Below, piece by piece: positions 63,042 through 64,000 of a DNA stretch of 64,000 nt. The notes beneath the pieces were generated by a model. It ran no database searches. It had not been told where the DNA came from and was given only the letters and a program-made list of their open reading frames with translations. The stretch lies in NCBI RefSeq assembly GCF_003385185.1, contig NZ_PQHZ01000008.1, forward strand, positions 1-64,000. Reading direction: 5' to 3'. This DNA comes from Amycolatopsis palatopharyngis (GTDB taxonomy: Bacteria > Actinomycetota > Actinomycetes > Mycobacteriales > Pseudonocardiaceae). The first letter of the stretch is position 1. Each line of letters starts with the position of its first letter. Position numbers and translations under genes: made by a program.

Positions 63042-64000
63042 GTGCTCTACCTCTACGTCGTTCTGGTTCTTGCCTGCCTCGCGCTGCTGGTGGCGGGAGT
63101 CCGCGAGCAGCGCACCCACTACGTCAACCTTCGAGCGATCCCTACCCGTGTCCTAGTGAACGGGATCCGCGGCAAGAGTTCGATCACCCGACTGTGCGCG
63201 GGCGCGCTTCGTGGCGGCGGACTGGTCACCACCGCGAAGACCACCGGAACCGCGGCCCGGTTCATCCACCCCGACGGCAGCGAAGAACCGGTCTACCGCA
63301 AGTTCGAGATCGCCAACGTGGTGGAGCAGATCGGCATCGTCCGGCGTGCCGCCGCTTATCGCCCCAACGTGCTGGTGATGGAGTGCATGGCCGTCATGCC
63401 GGACCTTCAGGAGATCAACCAGACGAAGCTGATTCAGTCCACCATTGGCGTGCTGTGCAACGTCCGGGAGGACCATCTCGCCGAGATGGGGCCAACGCTG
63501 GACGATGTCGCCCGGTCGCTGAGCCGCTCGATGCCGATCGGCGGCATCTGCGTGACCGCGGAGCGGGAGCGGCTGGACATCCTTCGAGAGGAAGCGGCCA
63601 AGCGCGACTGCGAGCTCGTGGTCGCCGACCCGGAGTCGGTGACCGATGAGGAGATGAGCGGGTTCGACTGGATCACTTTCAAGGAGAACGTCGCAATCGC
63701 CCTGGCGGTGGCCGACCTGCTGCAGGTCAACCGGCAGTCAGCACTGGAGGGCATGTGGGCGGCACCGCCGGATCCCGGAGTCCTGCGGGTGCACAGCTAT
63801 CTGTCCGGCGGCAAACGGCTGCGCTTCGCGAACGTGTTCGCCGCGAACGACCCTGAGTCCACCCGAATGAACGTCGAACAACTGCGCGGCCAGGGTGCGA
63901 TCGACGACCCGATGCACGTGGTGATCAACTGTCGACCCGACAGGGTGGAGCGCAACGCGCAGATGGGCGCACTCATCGCAGACCTCGACCCGGAGCGGGT
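63042..64000 (+). CDS. pgsB: Poly-gamma-glutamate synthase PgsB/CapB (3' end outside window)
   Basis: The first roughly 319 codons of a PgsB/CapB-type Mur-ligase-like amide ligase. A short N-terminal membrane segment (LYLYVVLVLACLALLVAGV) is followed by the ATP-binding loop NGIRGKSSITRL, then AKTTGTAARFIHPDG, VMECMAVMPDLQEI and NVREDHLAEMG, all close to the PgsB pattern. It would polymerise glutamate through gamma-amide bonds at the membrane. The GTG at 63042 follows the sensor-like gene by one base. pgsC and pgsA would be expected beyond the window. Confidence 0.88.
   Translation, partial: MLYLYVVLVLACLALLVAGVREQRTHYVNLRAIPTRVLVNGIRGKSSITRLCAGALRGGGLVTTAKTTGTAARFIHPDGSEEPVYRKFEIANVVEQIGIVRRAAAYRPNVLVMECMAVMPDLQEINQTKLIQSTIGVLCNVREDHLAEMGPTLDDVARSLSRSMPIGGICVTAERERLDILREEAAKRDCELVVADPESVTDEEMSGFDWITFKENVAIALAVADLLQVNRQSALEGMWAAPPDPGVLRVHSYLSGGKRLRFANVFAANDPESTRMNVEQLRGQGAIDDPMHVVINCRPDRVERNAQMGALIADLDPER

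Overview
The window is high-GC actinobacterial DNA. A large arabinosyltransferase of the Emb type (52893-56069), actinobacterial gene fusions (cobIJ) and ACR3/ArsR/ArsC arsenic genes point to a mycolate/arabinogalactan-type actinomycete. Together with the short intergenic repeats I would guess Pseudonocardiaceae (Amycolatopsis- or Saccharopolyspora-like); the family assignment is an inference. Gene starts are often GTG, and many neighbours overlap by four bases.

Region by region. (1) 1-81: the start of a probable transposase running off the left edge, beside short dispersed repeats. (2) 265-9457: a catabolic cluster of unknown substrate: amidase, 2-hydroxyacid dehydrogenase, two Asp/Glu-racemase/maleate-isomerase-like proteins, a GntR/FCD regulator, a tartrate/D-malate dehydrogenase-like enzyme, a semialdehyde dehydrogenase, a class III aminotransferase and a DUF3830 protein. 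Three identical operators, ATTGTCAACAAT, sit at its three promoters, so it looks like one self-contained regulon. A decayed aldo/keto reductase and a GlcD-type oxidase plus a thiamine-diphosphate enzyme follow (9900-13674). (3) 13936-15781: arsR-acr3-arsC. (4) 15996-23587: beta-oxidation genes (fadA, fadB), a tandem-TetR regulator and two acyl-CoA dehydrogenases. (5) 23690-29165: assorted genes (PhaC-like hydrolase, SDR, GNAT, methionine aminopeptidase, a pair of hydratase-family proteins). (6) 29765-35762: gltB-gltD behind a structured leader. (7) 36187-59501: ROK kinase, then cobalamin: a riboswitch with cbtB-cbtA, a small membrane-protein/HTH module with a striking triple operator, and most of the B12 pathway (cobD, cobU, cobT, cobS, cobC, cobB, cobO, a chelatase, cobL, cobM, cbiD, cobK, bluB, cobIJ, cobH, cobG). 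A second cobalamin riboswitch precedes the chelatase operon. The arabinosyltransferase lies inside this block. cobN and cobQ are not in the window. (8) 59540-64000: a membrane-anchored putative hydrolase, a tandem sensor/HAMP protein without an output domain, and the start of a pgsB/capB-type poly-gamma-glutamate synthase gene.

Several repeat families deserve attention. A 21-bp tandem repeat occurs in three intergenic arrays and, in frame, inside the chelatase gene. Long perfect palindromes share the core GCGCTTTCCCGGGAAAGCGC, and one of them is translated as the tail of cobC. A 49-bp hairpin element lies between cobL and cobM.
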